Translations under genes and position numbers: made by a program | Notes under the pieces: model-generated | Told to the model about the DNA's origin: nothing | Seen by the model: only the letters and a program-made list of their open reading frames with translations | The model's database searches: none | Source: Spirosoma oryzicola | GTDB taxonomy: Bacteria > Bacteroidota > Bacteroidia > Cytophagales > Spirosomataceae | Direction of reading: 5' to 3' | Assembly: GCF_021233055.1 (NCBI RefSeq) | Contig: NZ_CP089539.1 | Coordinates: 1 to 64,000 of the forward strand | DNA length: 64,000 nucleotides | Part shown: positions 8,710 to 16,629 of the stretch, one piece after another | Layout: the number at the start of each line of letters is the position of its first letter | How positions within the stretch are numbered: the first letter of the stretch is position 1

Positions 8710-10135
8710 GAGGCTTATATACAGATGTCTGGGAGTAGCTTGCATGCCGTTGCTAATAACGGCATGTAAAACTCCGGCGCTGGTTACAAAAACAGAAAAC
8801 AGATCCGTTCCTGTGAGCTACAACAACTCACAGGACTCTACCAACACTGGAAAGGTTAAGTGGCGGGATTTTTTCACTGACCCCAATCTGGTGGCTCTTA
8901 TTGACACGGCGATAAGAAACAACCAGGAGCTGAACATTACGGCTCAGGAGATTCAGATTGCCAGCAACGAAATAAGAGCCAGACAAGGGGAATATCGCCC
9001 CTTCGTTGGACTCAGAGGGGGAGCGGGTGTTGACAAAGTTGGTCGCTACACGCTTTTGGGCGCAGCGCAGGCTAACGCAGAAATGAAGCCGGGTAAAGAG
9101 ATTCCTGATCCGCTGCCGAATTATTACGCAGGGCTCTACGCTAACTGGGAGGTCGATATCTGGCATAAGCTACGCAACGCTAAAAAGGCGGCTATCAACC
9201 GGTATCTGTCGAGCAACGAGGGAAGAAATTTCACGATCACAAATATCATCGCTGAGATTGCAACGTCGTACTACGAGTTATTGGCACTCGATAACCAGTT
9301 GGCGATTGTCAGACAGAACATCGATATTCAGAACAATGCGCTCAGAATAGTAAGGCAGCAAAAAGAAGCGACCCGAGTTACTGAATTGGCTGTGCGTCGA
9401 TTTGAAGCGCAGGTGCTGAACACGCAGAACCTTCAGTACAACATTCTGCAACGGATTGTGGAAACAGAAAACCGGATCAATTTCCTGGTAGGTCGTTATC
9501 CGCAGCCGGTTGTTAGAAACTCGCAGAATTTCAACACGTTGGTACCTACTACGATCCAGGCCGGAATTCCATCGCAGCTACTGGCCAATCGACCTGACAT
9601 CAGACAGGCCGAACAGGATCTGGCAGCCGCTAAGCTGGATGTTAAAGTAGCCAAAGCGCGGTTCTACCCATCGCTCGGAATTTCTGCTGGTATTGGTTAT
9701 CAGGCATTCAACCCGGCGTACATCCTGAAAACGCCTGAATCATTACTTTTTTCGCTGGCTGGCGACATTGCTGGTCCGTTGATCAACAAGAATGCGATCA
9801 TCGCCACGTATTACAGTGCTAATGCCCGGCAGATTCAGGCCGTTTACAACTATGAGCGTACGATTCTGAACGCGTACATTGAGGTTGCCAATCAACTGTC
9901 AAAGATTAGTAATCTGGAAAAGAGTTACGACGTGAAATCGAGAGAGGTGGAAGCACTTACCCAATCGATCAACATCTCGAATAACCTGTTCAATTCCGCG
10001 CGGGCTGAATACTCAGAAGTATTGTTTACCCAGCGCGATGCATTGGAATCGAGATTTGACCTAGTCGAAACCAAAATGCAGCAAATGACGGCCATGGTTA
10101 ATATCTACCGGGCGTTGGGTGGCGGCTGGCAATAG
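8702..10135 (+). CDS. Outer-membrane efflux factor, TolC/NodT-family lipoprotein
   Basis: Forms the outer-membrane and periplasmic tunnel of the tripartite pump. The signal peptide ends in the lipobox LLITACK, so the protein is probably lipid-anchored, as in OprM. Two repeated outer-membrane-efflux domains are visible; features include WRDFFTDPNLVALIDTAI near residue 55, the central WEVDIWHKLRN strand and LLANRPDIRQAEQDL near residue 295. The length of 477 residues is normal. The start codon lies within the last codons of the pump gene. A rho-independent terminator begins 24 bases past the stop, ending the operon. Confidence 0.95.
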   Translation: MLKRLIYRCLGVACMPLLITACKTPALVTKTENRSVPVSYNNSQDSTNTGKVKWRDFFTDPNLVALIDTAIRNNQELNITAQEIQIASNEIRARQGEYRPFVGLRGGAGVDKVGRYTLLGAAQANAEMKPGKEIPDPLPNYYAGLYANWEVDIWHKLRNAKKAAINRYLSSNEGRNFTITNIIAEIATSYYELLALDNQLAIVRQNIDIQNNALRIVRQQKEATRVTELAVRRFEAQVLNTQNLQYNILQRIVETENRINFLVGRYPQPVVRNSQNFNTLVPTTIQAGIPSQLLANRPDIRQAEQDLAAAKLDVKVAKARFYPSLGISAGIGYQAFNPAYILKTPESLLFSLAGDIAGPLINKNAIIATYYSANARQIQAVYNYERTILNAYIEVANQLSKISNLEKSYDVKSREVEALTQSINISNNLFNSARAEYSEVLFTQRDALESRFDLVETKMQQMTAMVNIYRALGGGWQ

Positions 10136-10158
10136 TGTCTGCCAAGTAATTGTTAATG

Positions 10159-10202
10159 AAATAAGCCTAGAAGACTATCAGTTCTTCTAGGCTTATTTTT
10201 TT
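10159..10202 (+). terminator. Rho-independent terminator of the efflux operon
   Basis: A 16-base stem (left arm 10159-10174, right arm 10183-10198) with an 8-base loop is followed by a T-run. It lies 24 bases past the outer-membrane factor stop. It may also terminate the converging recombinase gene. Confidence 0.85.
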
Positions 10203-10210
10203 GCGGCATT

Positions 10211-11255
10211 AAATCTAGTGGCTGTCTAAAGCCCTAACTTTTTACCGGCGTTGTAGCGTGTTATTTTGTCAACGCGTGTATAACGCTGGATCATTGTACT
10301 CGTTTTGTGCTTGGTCTGTTGCATGATCTCCAGATCATCAGCACCGTTTAGTTTGGCAATCGTGACAAAGGAGGCTCGAAGCGAGTGGGCTGAATAGTCA
10401 TCACCCAGATAGTGTTTAACAATCCGGGCTACGCTCTTGTCCGACAACCGCTCGTTGGTGAGTCTAACAAAACCCGGCTCTGAACCCTTGCGCAGACGGA
10501 CGAGTAGGGGACCCCGTTCGGGACGTTGGTTCATCCAGTGACGAAGCGTTTCGATTGGGCACAAGTCAGGATCCGGGTGGCAGAAAAGGGCCTTTTCTTC
10601 GTGATCGCCGTATTGGTTAGTCTTACTTTTTCCCAAGCGGATAATGGCCCCTTCGGCTGAGAAAGTCAGATCTTCAAGATTGAGCGCTACCAGTTCGGAA
10701 CGTCGAAAAGCACCCGTAAAGCCAAGCAGTAACACCAATTTGTCGCGCAACTGCTGTAATTCGTTCACGTCTAATCGTTGAATAACCGAGCGAAATTCGT
10801 CAATGGAAAAGGCGGGGGCCTGGTGCTGACGAACGCCAATGGTGCGTCGAATGCCTTCCAATACCGTCTGTACGTGGCGATCCTGCACGGGAAAGTCAGC
10901 GTTTTGTAGATGATGTAGCTTACGAATAGCTGACAATCGCCGTTGGATTGTAGCCCATTTGTCGGTTTCGGCGGTAAAGGCTAGGTACGCACAAAGCGCT
11001 TCAGGCGAAATCGGTAGTGGTAGTTGCTGGTGCTCGGTACACCACTGGCGATAATGGCGCAGGTCAGCAGCGTAAGCGCGTCGCGTGTTTGCCGAGCCTT
11101 CCAGACCGGATTGAAAATAGTCCGCTACTTTACTTCGCAGATGCGATAAGTTATTGCTCAAGGCTGATGCTTGCACGGGTACTATTTCGGATTTGCTGCG
11201 CTTTTTAGCGTCCGGTCTGTTTTTCATACAGCGAATATATACGTAAAAATCTAGT
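10211..11255. repeat. 9-bp direct repeat AAATCTAGT flanking the recombinase gene
   Basis: AAATCTAGT occurs at 10211-10219, six bases from the recombinase stop, and again at 11247-11255, about 20 bases upstream of its start. The second copy is part of an inverted pair, ATCTAGTC at 11249-11256 and GACTAGAT at 11270-11277, with a 13-base spacer. This resembles core-type binding sites or an integration footprint, but nine bases can match by chance. Confidence 0.35.
10226..11227 (-). CDS. Tyrosine recombinase/integrase (XerC/D-like)
   Basis: Cuts and rejoins DNA by site-specific recombination. The N-terminal SAM-like core-binding domain (about 35-130) includes NTRRAYAADLRHYRQWC. The catalytic domain (about 140-330) has R175 in GAFRRSEL, a hairpin lysine at K200 or K202, H281 and R284 in AHSLRASF, H307 in TKHKT and the nucleophile Y316 in QRYTRVD. 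All active-site residues are therefore present, and the 333-residue length is complete. No phage, conjugation or cargo genes are adjacent. It faces the efflux operon tail to tail and is divergent from the RidA-like gene. A short direct repeat flanks it, so it may be a minimal mobile unit or a dedicated inversion/resolution enzyme. It is not XerC/XerD itself by any evidence visible here. Confidence 0.93.
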   Translation of the reverse strand: MKNRPDAKKRSKSEIVPVQASALSNNLSHLRSKVADYFQSGLEGSANTRRAYAADLRHYRQWCTEHQQLPLPISPEALCAYLAFTAETDKWATIQRRLSAIRKLHHLQNADFPVQDRHVQTVLEGIRRTIGVRQHQAPAFSIDEFRSVIQRLDVNELQQLRDKLVLLLGFTGAFRRSELVALNLEDLTFSAEGAIIRLGKSKTNQYGDHEEKALFCHPDPDLCPIETLRHWMNQRPERGPLLVRLRKGSEPGFVRLTNERLSDKSVARIVKHYLGDDYSAHSLRASFVTIAKLNGADDLEIMQQTKHKTSTMIQRYTRVDKITRYNAGKKLGL

Positions 11256-11277
11256 CAGTAAACTTCACGGACTAGAT
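11249..11277. repeat. Inverted repeat upstream of the recombinase
   Basis: ATCTAGTC and GACTAGAT (8-base arms, 13-base spacer) lie 22 bases upstream of the recombinase start. The layout suits an operator for autoregulation or a recombinase crossover site; both readings are inference. Confidence 0.4.
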
Positions 11278-11353
11278 GCAATATAACGGCTTCTTCTGAC
11301 TGCTTCGACTCAAACTTGTCGCATTTCTTCAATACTGCGTTTAGTAGCCGCTC

Positions 11354-11361
11354 TACTTTTG
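11354..11361 (+). promoter_or_regulatory. Candidate Bacteroidota -7 box for the RidA-like gene
   Basis: TACTTTTG matches the TAnnTTTG -7 consensus and lies 36 bases upstream of the RidA-like ATG. No convincing -33 TTG element was found at the expected spacing. Confidence 0.4.
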
Positions 11362-11397
11362 TACAGTAATTAACATTTCTTCTAAACAGCAATACTC

Positions 11398-11790
11398 ATG
11401 AAAAAAGCAATGAACAATCCGTGGCAATGGCAGGACCAGCTCGGCTACGCGCAAGGTGTCGAAATCGCCCATGCAACCCATACACTGTATTGTGCCGGAC
11501 AAGCGGCTATGGATGCGCAGGGACAGCCCGTCGAAACGGATATGAACGGTCAGATCAGGTTAAGCTTCGACAATCTTGAAACGGTGTTACAAAACGCTGG
11601 CTACTCAATGACGAATGTTGTACGGTTGAATTTTTATACAACTTCGATTGAGCAGTTTTTCGCGGCTTACGGTCAGATAATCCATCGGCTAAGTATGTCG
11701 GGCTGTACACCAAGCAGCACACTGGTCGAAGTGAAAGCATTGGCCTTTCCACAACTTATGGTTGAGCTGGAAGCAACCGCAGTCCGATAG
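11398..11790 (+). CDS. RidA/YjgF-family protein, diverged
   Basis: Archetypal RidA hydrolyses reactive 2-aminoacrylate and other enamines in the cytoplasm. Family features are YCAGQAAMDAQGQPV (31-45), the NLETVLQNAGYSMTNVVRL block (59-77) and the C-terminal VELEATAV. The catalytic arginine usually found in a P-A-R-S context is absent: residues 105-108 read PSST. The glutamate of the ELEA motif is kept (E125). Known biochemistry links the arginine to imine deaminase activity, so this member may have another function. The 130-residue length is normal. A hemerythrin-like gene follows 166 bases downstream on the same strand. Confidence 0.88.
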   Translation: MKKAMNNPWQWQDQLGYAQGVEIAHATHTLYCAGQAAMDAQGQPVETDMNGQIRLSFDNLETVLQNAGYSMTNVVRLNFYTTSIEQFFAAYGQIIHRLSMSGCTPSSTLVEVKALAFPQLMVELEATAVR

Positions 11791-11956
11791 TTTTTAGACA
11801 TGTGCAAACAGAATAATTTTCCCGTGAGCCCCTGTCGCCTGTGTATAGGCCGGAAAGCCTGTGGCGGTGTAACAACGCAGGATTTTTCAGAAGTCGCCGT
11901 GAAGGTGCTCACTCAGAGCAATCAAGCAACAAAATCATTCGCTAAGTCACAAAACC

Positions 11957-12628
11957 ATGCAAGAACAACGGTATAACGTGTTTAATCAGATTCACAAAGG
12001 ATTGCGGGGTATGCTTTACGATACAGCTACTCGCTTACAGCAAACCGATTTCGCGCAGCCAGAAGCCGCCAAACGAATCGATCAGTTGGAACAGGTGTTG
12101 CACTTTTTTGACGAACATGCCGAAAATGAAGATAACTTCATTCTACCGCACATCCGGAAACACAACGCTCAGTTGATTGACGAGCTGGAGCAGGACCACG
12201 ACATTGATCATCGGTTGACTCAGACGTTGTTTGAGCAGATTCGGGAATGGCGAACCAGCACATCAGCAGCGCAAAAACAGGCTATAGGCCAACGGCTTCT
12301 ATTTGCGTTCACTGAGTTCATTGCCTTCAACCTTTACCACATGAACAAGGAAGAGAATGTGCTGATGTATCTACTCTGGAAGCATTATAGCGACGGCGAA
12401 ATCCGACAGATGGAAGGGGAGATCCTGAAATCCATTCCGCCCCAGACGCTGATGGCCGAAAGCCGTTGGATGATGCGCTCGATCAATGATACGGAAGTAA
12501 TCGAGTGGTTAGCCGGTATCAGACAAGGCGCTCCAACAGAGGTGTTTAACAGCTTTGTGCGCATGGCCGAAGAAGAATTACCGGTGGAGCGGCTCACAAA
12601 CGTGCAACGAGCTTTGGCCATTGTCTGA
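11957..12628 (+). CDS. Hemerythrin HHE-domain protein
   Basis: Predicted all-helical di-iron protein that could bind O2 or NO or act in iron or redox stress handling. Candidate metal ligands in order are H13 in NQIHKGLRG, the cluster HFFDEHAENEDNFILPHIRKH (about 49-69), the HDIDHRL segment (about 80-86) and YHMNKEENVLMY (about 117-128), which together match the spaced His/Glu pattern of HHE domains. A C-terminal helical extension after residue 145 is of unknown role. The ATG at 11957 begins the first helix. The AraC regulator gene follows 89 bases downstream. Confidence 0.8.
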   Translation: MQEQRYNVFNQIHKGLRGMLYDTATRLQQTDFAQPEAAKRIDQLEQVLHFFDEHAENEDNFILPHIRKHNAQLIDELEQDHDIDHRLTQTLFEQIREWRTSTSAAQKQAIGQRLLFAFTEFIAFNLYHMNKEENVLMYLLWKHYSDGEIRQMEGEILKSIPPQTLMAESRWMMRSINDTEVIEWLAGIRQGAPTEVFNSFVRMAEEELPVERLTNVQRALAIV

Positions 12629-12717
12629 CCGTTTGCACACATGTCGCTTTTTTTCAATCGCGAATGAAGTAGCTTATCTACATTTACAGAATCACGCGCT
12701 ACAATACGACGATACGA

Positions 12718-13563
12718 ATGAACACGAGTTACGAGGAAATCAAGCCATCACCAGCCCTACAGCCCTTCGTTGAATGCTATTGGCTGCATTATTTCGAGAC
12801 TAGCAGCAATGAAGAATCGCCCATTCAGCGTTGCCTGCCTTTTGGCGCGATGGAACTGATTATGCACTTGGATGATAACCGGGCTCATGTGTTGTTCGAT
12901 ACGTGTTGGCAGAAACTTCCCCAGGCTTTCTTCGTCGGACTTTATCGGGATACGGTACAGTGGAAACCGGTAGGGACGGGTCGCAAGTTTGGTATCCGGC
13001 TTAAACCCGAAAGCCTGCTCCAACTTTTCAACGTACCGGTAGCGTCGCTGTTCAATAATTTCACCGACCTGGAAAGCTTCTTCGGCAAAAGTATCAATCG
13101 GTTAATCGACGACGTATATGGGTTACCGGATATTCAGTCGGTTGTTCAGGTAGTGGAACGATTTCTGCTGACTCAATTCAAAAATCTGAACGCCGAGCGG
13201 AATTACGTATTTGAAGCGACTCGGGTAATTCGTCAGGCAAAAGGAAATTTGTCGATTGAATCACTAAGTGAGCATCTAGCAGTCAGTAAGCGACAGTTAG
13301 AGCGTAGCTTCAAAAATAGCTACGGCACTTCGCCCAAGATGTACCAGCGAATTATCCGCTTCCGCAACGCGTACGAGTCATTCCAGCAAACGTCCAGAAC
13401 GCCTAACTGGCTAGATATTTCGTACAATTTTGGGTATTCGGATCAGGCGCATTTTATCCGGGACTTTAAAGAGTTTTCCAACGAAGTGCCTACCCTGGTT
13501 TATCAGGATACAGAACAATACTTTCGGCGTCCTGCAAAGCATAGCACCGCAAGGCGTGTCTAG
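12718..13563 (+). CDS. AraC-family transcriptional regulator
   Basis: DNA-binding activator or repressor. The N-terminal part (about 1-150) resembles the DUF6597-type sensor domain: it begins PSPALQPFVECYWLHY and continues with PFGAMELIMHLDDN and GRKFGIRLKPESLLQLF. The C-terminal HTH_18 domain (about 175-270) includes IESLSEHLAVSKRQLERSFK and the second helix-turn-helix DISYNFGYSDQAHFIRDFKE. Length (281 residues) is standard. It follows the hemerythrin gene on the same strand and may regulate that gene or the cytochrome downstream; no binding site is evident. Confidence 0.92.
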   Translation: MNTSYEEIKPSPALQPFVECYWLHYFETSSNEESPIQRCLPFGAMELIMHLDDNRAHVLFDTCWQKLPQAFFVGLYRDTVQWKPVGTGRKFGIRLKPESLLQLFNVPVASLFNNFTDLESFFGKSINRLIDDVYGLPDIQSVVQVVERFLLTQFKNLNAERNYVFEATRVIRQAKGNLSIESLSEHLAVSKRQLERSFKNSYGTSPKMYQRIIRFRNAYESFQQTSRTPNWLDISYNFGYSDQAHFIRDFKEFSNEVPTLVYQDTEQYFRRPAKHSTARRV

Positions 13564-13699
13564 CGTCGGGAAACGCGCTCAACGACCGTTTTAAGGTTTA
13601 TCAATTGGTTTACTTTTTTATTTTCTACCAGACAAATGGTCTGCCTGATTGATCAGCCGCAGACCACAGCAATCGTTTTTTCTTTATAAAGCTAAACAC

Positions 13700-14296
13700 A
13701 TGATGAAATGGATGTATCTGGCGGCTACAGCCGCTGTGGGGTTGGCTTGTGCCTTTACCACGCATAGCAATACCCCAACTCCCCCCAAACGAACGGGGCA
13801 TCAGCCTAAGCAATCGAGCCAAGGCGAGTTGGTCAAACGAGGGCAGTACCTGGTTACGATCATGGGTTGTGCGGACTGCCATGCACCGAAAAAGATGACA
13901 CCCAAAGGACCCGCACCCGACATGGATCGCTTTCTTTCCGGGTACAATAGCGACATACCCTTGGGAACCTACGACAAAGACCTCGTTAAAACGGGTCAGT
14001 GGGTATTGTTCAACGGGCAAAATACGGCTTTCATCGGCCCTTGGGGAGTATCGTTTGCCGCCAATCTGACCCCGGACGAAACGGGTATCGGAAACTGGTC
14101 GCTGGAGCAGTTCAACAAAGCCATGCGGCAGGGCAAATTCAGAGGAGTGGATAACAGTCGGCCCTTACTGCCGCCCATGCCCTGGCCCAACTACACAGCG
14201 ATGACGGATGCCGATATGCGGGCAGTATTTACCTACTTGAAGTCGCTTAAACCGGTTTCGAATCCCGTACCTGCGGCTATTCCACCTGCGCCCTAA
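13700..14296 (+). CDS. Exported mono-heme c-type cytochrome
   Basis: Periplasmic electron carrier. The start at 13700 (tandem ATGs) gives a signal peptide MMKWMYLAATAAVGLACAF; an upstream in-frame ATG at 13649 would bury it behind 17 unrelated residues. Heme attachment is by C57-A-D-C60-H61 in MGCADCHAPKK. The likely sixth ligand is the Met of LLPPMPWPNY near residue 157, followed by the closing helix MTDADMRAVFTYLKSLKP. A Cys in the signal region could make it a lipoprotein, but the lipobox is poor. The gene is about 200 codons and is followed closely by the lipocalin-like gene. Confidence 0.9.
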   Translation: MMKWMYLAATAAVGLACAFTTHSNTPTPPKRTGHQPKQSSQGELVKRGQYLVTIMGCADCHAPKKMTPKGPAPDMDRFLSGYNSDIPLGTYDKDLVKTGQWVLFNGQNTAFIGPWGVSFAANLTPDETGIGNWSLEQFNKAMRQGKFRGVDNSRPLLPPMPWPNYTAMTDADMRAVFTYLKSLKPVSNPVPAAIPPAP

Positions 14297-14326
14297 TTGA
14301 CAAAATACAGTAGACAATCTCTTTTA

Positions 14327-14848
14327 ATGACAACAAATCTAATGAATCGTTTATCAATGTTTAACCGGTGGTCCATCCTTTGCGGACTGCTTTTAATGAT
14401 CGCTTCGTTTGCCACCGATAACAGCGCTGTAACAGCCCGGACCCATACAGATAATCATTCTGCTTCGTTCGTCGGGATGCGCTGGCAGTTAGCTTCCTTT
14501 ACACTTGATCAGTCAACTGATATGAATGGAGACAGTAAGCCAGACACCGATCTGACTCAATTTCTCAGACCCTGCGATCTGGACAATGGACTCGTTTTTG
14601 AGCCGACCGGTAAGCTAACAGAAGACATCGGCACACTCGATTGTATCCATCAGAAAGCCACCATCAATAAGCCGAGCAGGGGATGGTCGTACGATGGCGA
14701 AACGAAAATACTTCGTTTGATCGGTGAAAATAAGAGCGTTTCGGAATGGACTGTTCTAGAATCGCTACCAAAATCATTGAAAGTGAAGGTTGTGATTACA
14801 GAGGAAGGTCAACCGCTGACCGCAACGATGATCTGGGAACATTTATAA
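14327..14848 (+). CDS. Exported lipocalin-like protein, unknown ligand
   Basis: The mature part starts with SFVGMRWQLASFTLDQSTD and has alternating strands with two cysteines (in RPCDLDNGL and TLDCIHQKA), as in Bacteroidota lipocalin-like domains (PF13648 type). A DMNGDSKPDTD segment near residue 65 resembles a calcium-binding loop. The N-terminal hydrophobic stretch WSILCGLLLMIASFA is a signal peptide. The first ATG in frame is at 14327, with another at 14342; the frame is open back to a TTG directly after the cytochrome stop, so the genes are probably co-transcribed. Function is unknown; a small ligand-binding or inhibitor role is a fold-based guess. Confidence 0.75.
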   Translation: MTTNLMNRLSMFNRWSILCGLLLMIASFATDNSAVTARTHTDNHSASFVGMRWQLASFTLDQSTDMNGDSKPDTDLTQFLRPCDLDNGLVFEPTGKLTEDIGTLDCIHQKATINKPSRGWSYDGETKILRLIGENKSVSEWTVLESLPKSLKVKVVITEEGQPLTATMIWEHL

Positions 14849-14860
14849 CACTACACACCA

Positions 14861-14959
14861 ATGATTTACCTCTTGAAAAAGTTACGCGTACGAAAAACGA
14901 AGCGCTTTAAACGGGTATCATCGCACGTTCGGTCGCAAGTCTGGTGGGGTCACGAGTAA
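14861..14959 (+). CDS. Possible 32-residue basic peptide
   Basis: An ATG 12 bases after the lipocalin-like stop opens a short frame encoding MIYLLKKLRVRKTKRFKRVS and ending in VWWGHE. It is very rich in Lys and Arg and ends 24 bases before a long hairpin. There is no homologue I can name. It may simply be chance, though its position between a gene and a terminator fits a tail-end small protein. Confidence 0.2.
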   Translation: MIYLLKKLRVRKTKRFKRVSSHVRSQVWWGHE

Positions 14960-14982
14960 GTAGCCTGCCCATAAGAAACGTT

Positions 14983-15039
14983 AAGCCGGGGTTTCATACT
15001 GCCTTTATAACCATAAAAGGCAGTATGAAACCCCGGCTT
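14983..15039. terminator. Long perfect hairpin (24-bp stem)
   Basis: Arms 14983-15006 and 15016-15039 are perfectly complementary with a 9-base loop. It lies downstream of the lipocalin-like gene. There is no strong T-run on the plus strand, so it may act as a terminator or as an RNA-processing/stability element. Confidence 0.65.
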
Positions 15040-15095
15040 GTTTCCTTATTGGTTAGACAGCCAAAAAGTAAGCCGCTTCGGCCTGTTAGTTCTGC

Positions 15096-16469
15096 ATGAG
15101 AAATAGATTTTTCGCTCTAATTGCCACTGCTTCGCTACTAGCAGTAACTCAGCCGGTTTTGTCACAGAAAACGACAAGCGACCGAGCCCGTATAGCAACC
15201 GAAATGGAGAAATCCATCCGTACGGAAATGCTCAACGACTGGTACCCTCAAGCAATTGATAAGGAGTATGGCGGGTTTCTGAGCACCTTTACGTATGACT
15301 TCAAGCCGACTGGCGCTCAGGACAAAATGATTGTGACGCAGGCCCGTCATACCTGGACAAACGCCAAAGCGGCTGAGCGTTACCCGACCGTTGTGCAGTA
15401 CAAAAGTAACTCGAAACATGGGTTTCAGTTTCTCCGCGACGTGATGTGGGACAAGCAGTATGGTGGTTTTTACAACTTGGTTGACCGGAAAGGTACCGTC
15501 AAAGGAACGGGAAATAAGGAGGCTTACGGGAATGCGTTTGGCCTTTATGCCCTGAGTGCTTACTACCACATGTCGGGTGATACAGCGGCATTGAACTTGG
15601 CGAAAAAATCGTTTCGCTGGCTCGAAGAACACAGCCACGATCCGGTCCATAAAGGCTATTTTCAGCATTTAGGCCGGGATGGTACACCCATCAAACGGAA
15701 TGCTTCGGTACCGTCGACCTCGGATCTGGGTTATAAAGACCAGAACAGTTCGATTCATTTGCTGGAAGCGATCACAGAGCTGTATACCGTCTGGCCCGAC
15801 CCGCTGGTGCGCGAACGGCTGGACGAAATGCTTCGGCTAATCCGCGATGTTATCACGACGCCAAAAGGAAATCTAGTCTTGTTTTTTCAACCAGACTGGA
15901 CGCCTGTATCATTTCGCGATTCTTCCGAAAGCGTCGTGTTGAAACACCGGAATTTGGACCACATTTCCTTCGGTCATGACGTAGAAACGGCTTACCTGAT
16001 GCTTGAAGCTTCGCACGTGCTCGGTCTGAAAAACGACACTAAAACGCTGGAAGTAGGCAAACGAATGGTTGACCACGCGTTGGCGAACGGCTGGGATAAA
16101 CAAGTGGGGGGCTTCTATGATCAGGGGTATTACTTTAAAGACAAGCCCGGTATGACCATTATCCGGAAAAGCAAAAACTGGTGGTCGCAGGCCGAGGGGC
16201 TTAACACGCTGCTGCTCATGGCAAACAGGTTTCCGAACGACTCCATGCAGTATTTCAATAATTACAAGCTGCTATGGGAGTACTGCCAAAAATACCTGAT
16301 CGATCATCAGTATGGCGACTGGTACGAAGAAGGACTTGACAAAGACCCTGAGCGCCGAACAGCCTTAAAAGGACATATCTGGAAAGCGACTTATCATACG
16401 TACCGAGCCTTAGCAAACTGCGTTGACCAATCGAAGACAAAAGGGGTAGAGCATTCAACTCACAAATAA
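15096..16469 (+). CDS. Exported AGE-family sugar epimerase/isomerase
   Basis: Belongs to the N-acylglucosamine 2-epimerase superfamily, whose members interconvert hexoses or cellobiose-type sugars in an (alpha/alpha)6 barrel. Diagnostic stretches include TQARHTWTNAKAAERYP (about 74-90), GNAFGLYALSAYYHMSGD (about 145-162), FGHDVETAYLMLEA (about 290-303) and NWWSQAEGLNTLLLM (about 360-374), containing the expected catalytic Arg/His/Glu positions. The N-terminus MRNRFFALIATASLLAVTQ is a signal peptide, so it works in the periplasm, unlike the cytoplasmic renin-binding-protein type. The protein has 457 residues. Its substrate is unknown. A terminator follows directly. Confidence 0.88.
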   Translation: MRNRFFALIATASLLAVTQPVLSQKTTSDRARIATEMEKSIRTEMLNDWYPQAIDKEYGGFLSTFTYDFKPTGAQDKMIVTQARHTWTNAKAAERYPTVVQYKSNSKHGFQFLRDVMWDKQYGGFYNLVDRKGTVKGTGNKEAYGNAFGLYALSAYYHMSGDTAALNLAKKSFRWLEEHSHDPVHKGYFQHLGRDGTPIKRNASVPSTSDLGYKDQNSSIHLLEAITELYTVWPDPLVRERLDEMLRLIRDVITTPKGNLVLFFQPDWTPVSFRDSSESVVLKHRNLDHISFGHDVETAYLMLEASHVLGLKNDTKTLEVGKRMVDHALANGWDKQVGGFYDQGYYFKDKPGMTIIRKSKNWWSQAEGLNTLLLMANRFPNDSMQYFNNYKLLWEYCQKYLIDHQYGDWYEEGLDKDPERRTALKGHIWKATYHTYRALANCVDQSKTKGVEHSTHK

Positions 16470-16470
16470 A

Positions 16471-16512
16471 AACAGAAGGCCGCTTTCTCGTGAAAGACGG
16501 CCTGTTTGTTTT
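16471..16512 (+). terminator. Terminator after the epimerase gene
   Basis: An imperfect stem with arms around GGCCG (16478-16482) and CGGCC (16498-16502), extended by AACA/TGTT pairs, is followed by a T-rich tract. It sits just past the epimerase stop. Confidence 0.6.
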
Positions 16513-16629
16513 GCTACTAACGGGCATTTAGGTTAGTTACGCTTGCTTATACAATGTATTCAGCGAAGAAATCATTTTCTTAACAGGAACAGAGTTGTAT
16601 TTTCGGCGAGTCATCCATCGAGAAAACGC

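Noticed and set aside
1519..10135. Heavy-metal (HME) efflux system controlled by a CusRS pair
   Set aside because: The pump carries the HAE1-type DD motif and N-terminus rather than HME features, so a metal-specific call is not supported.
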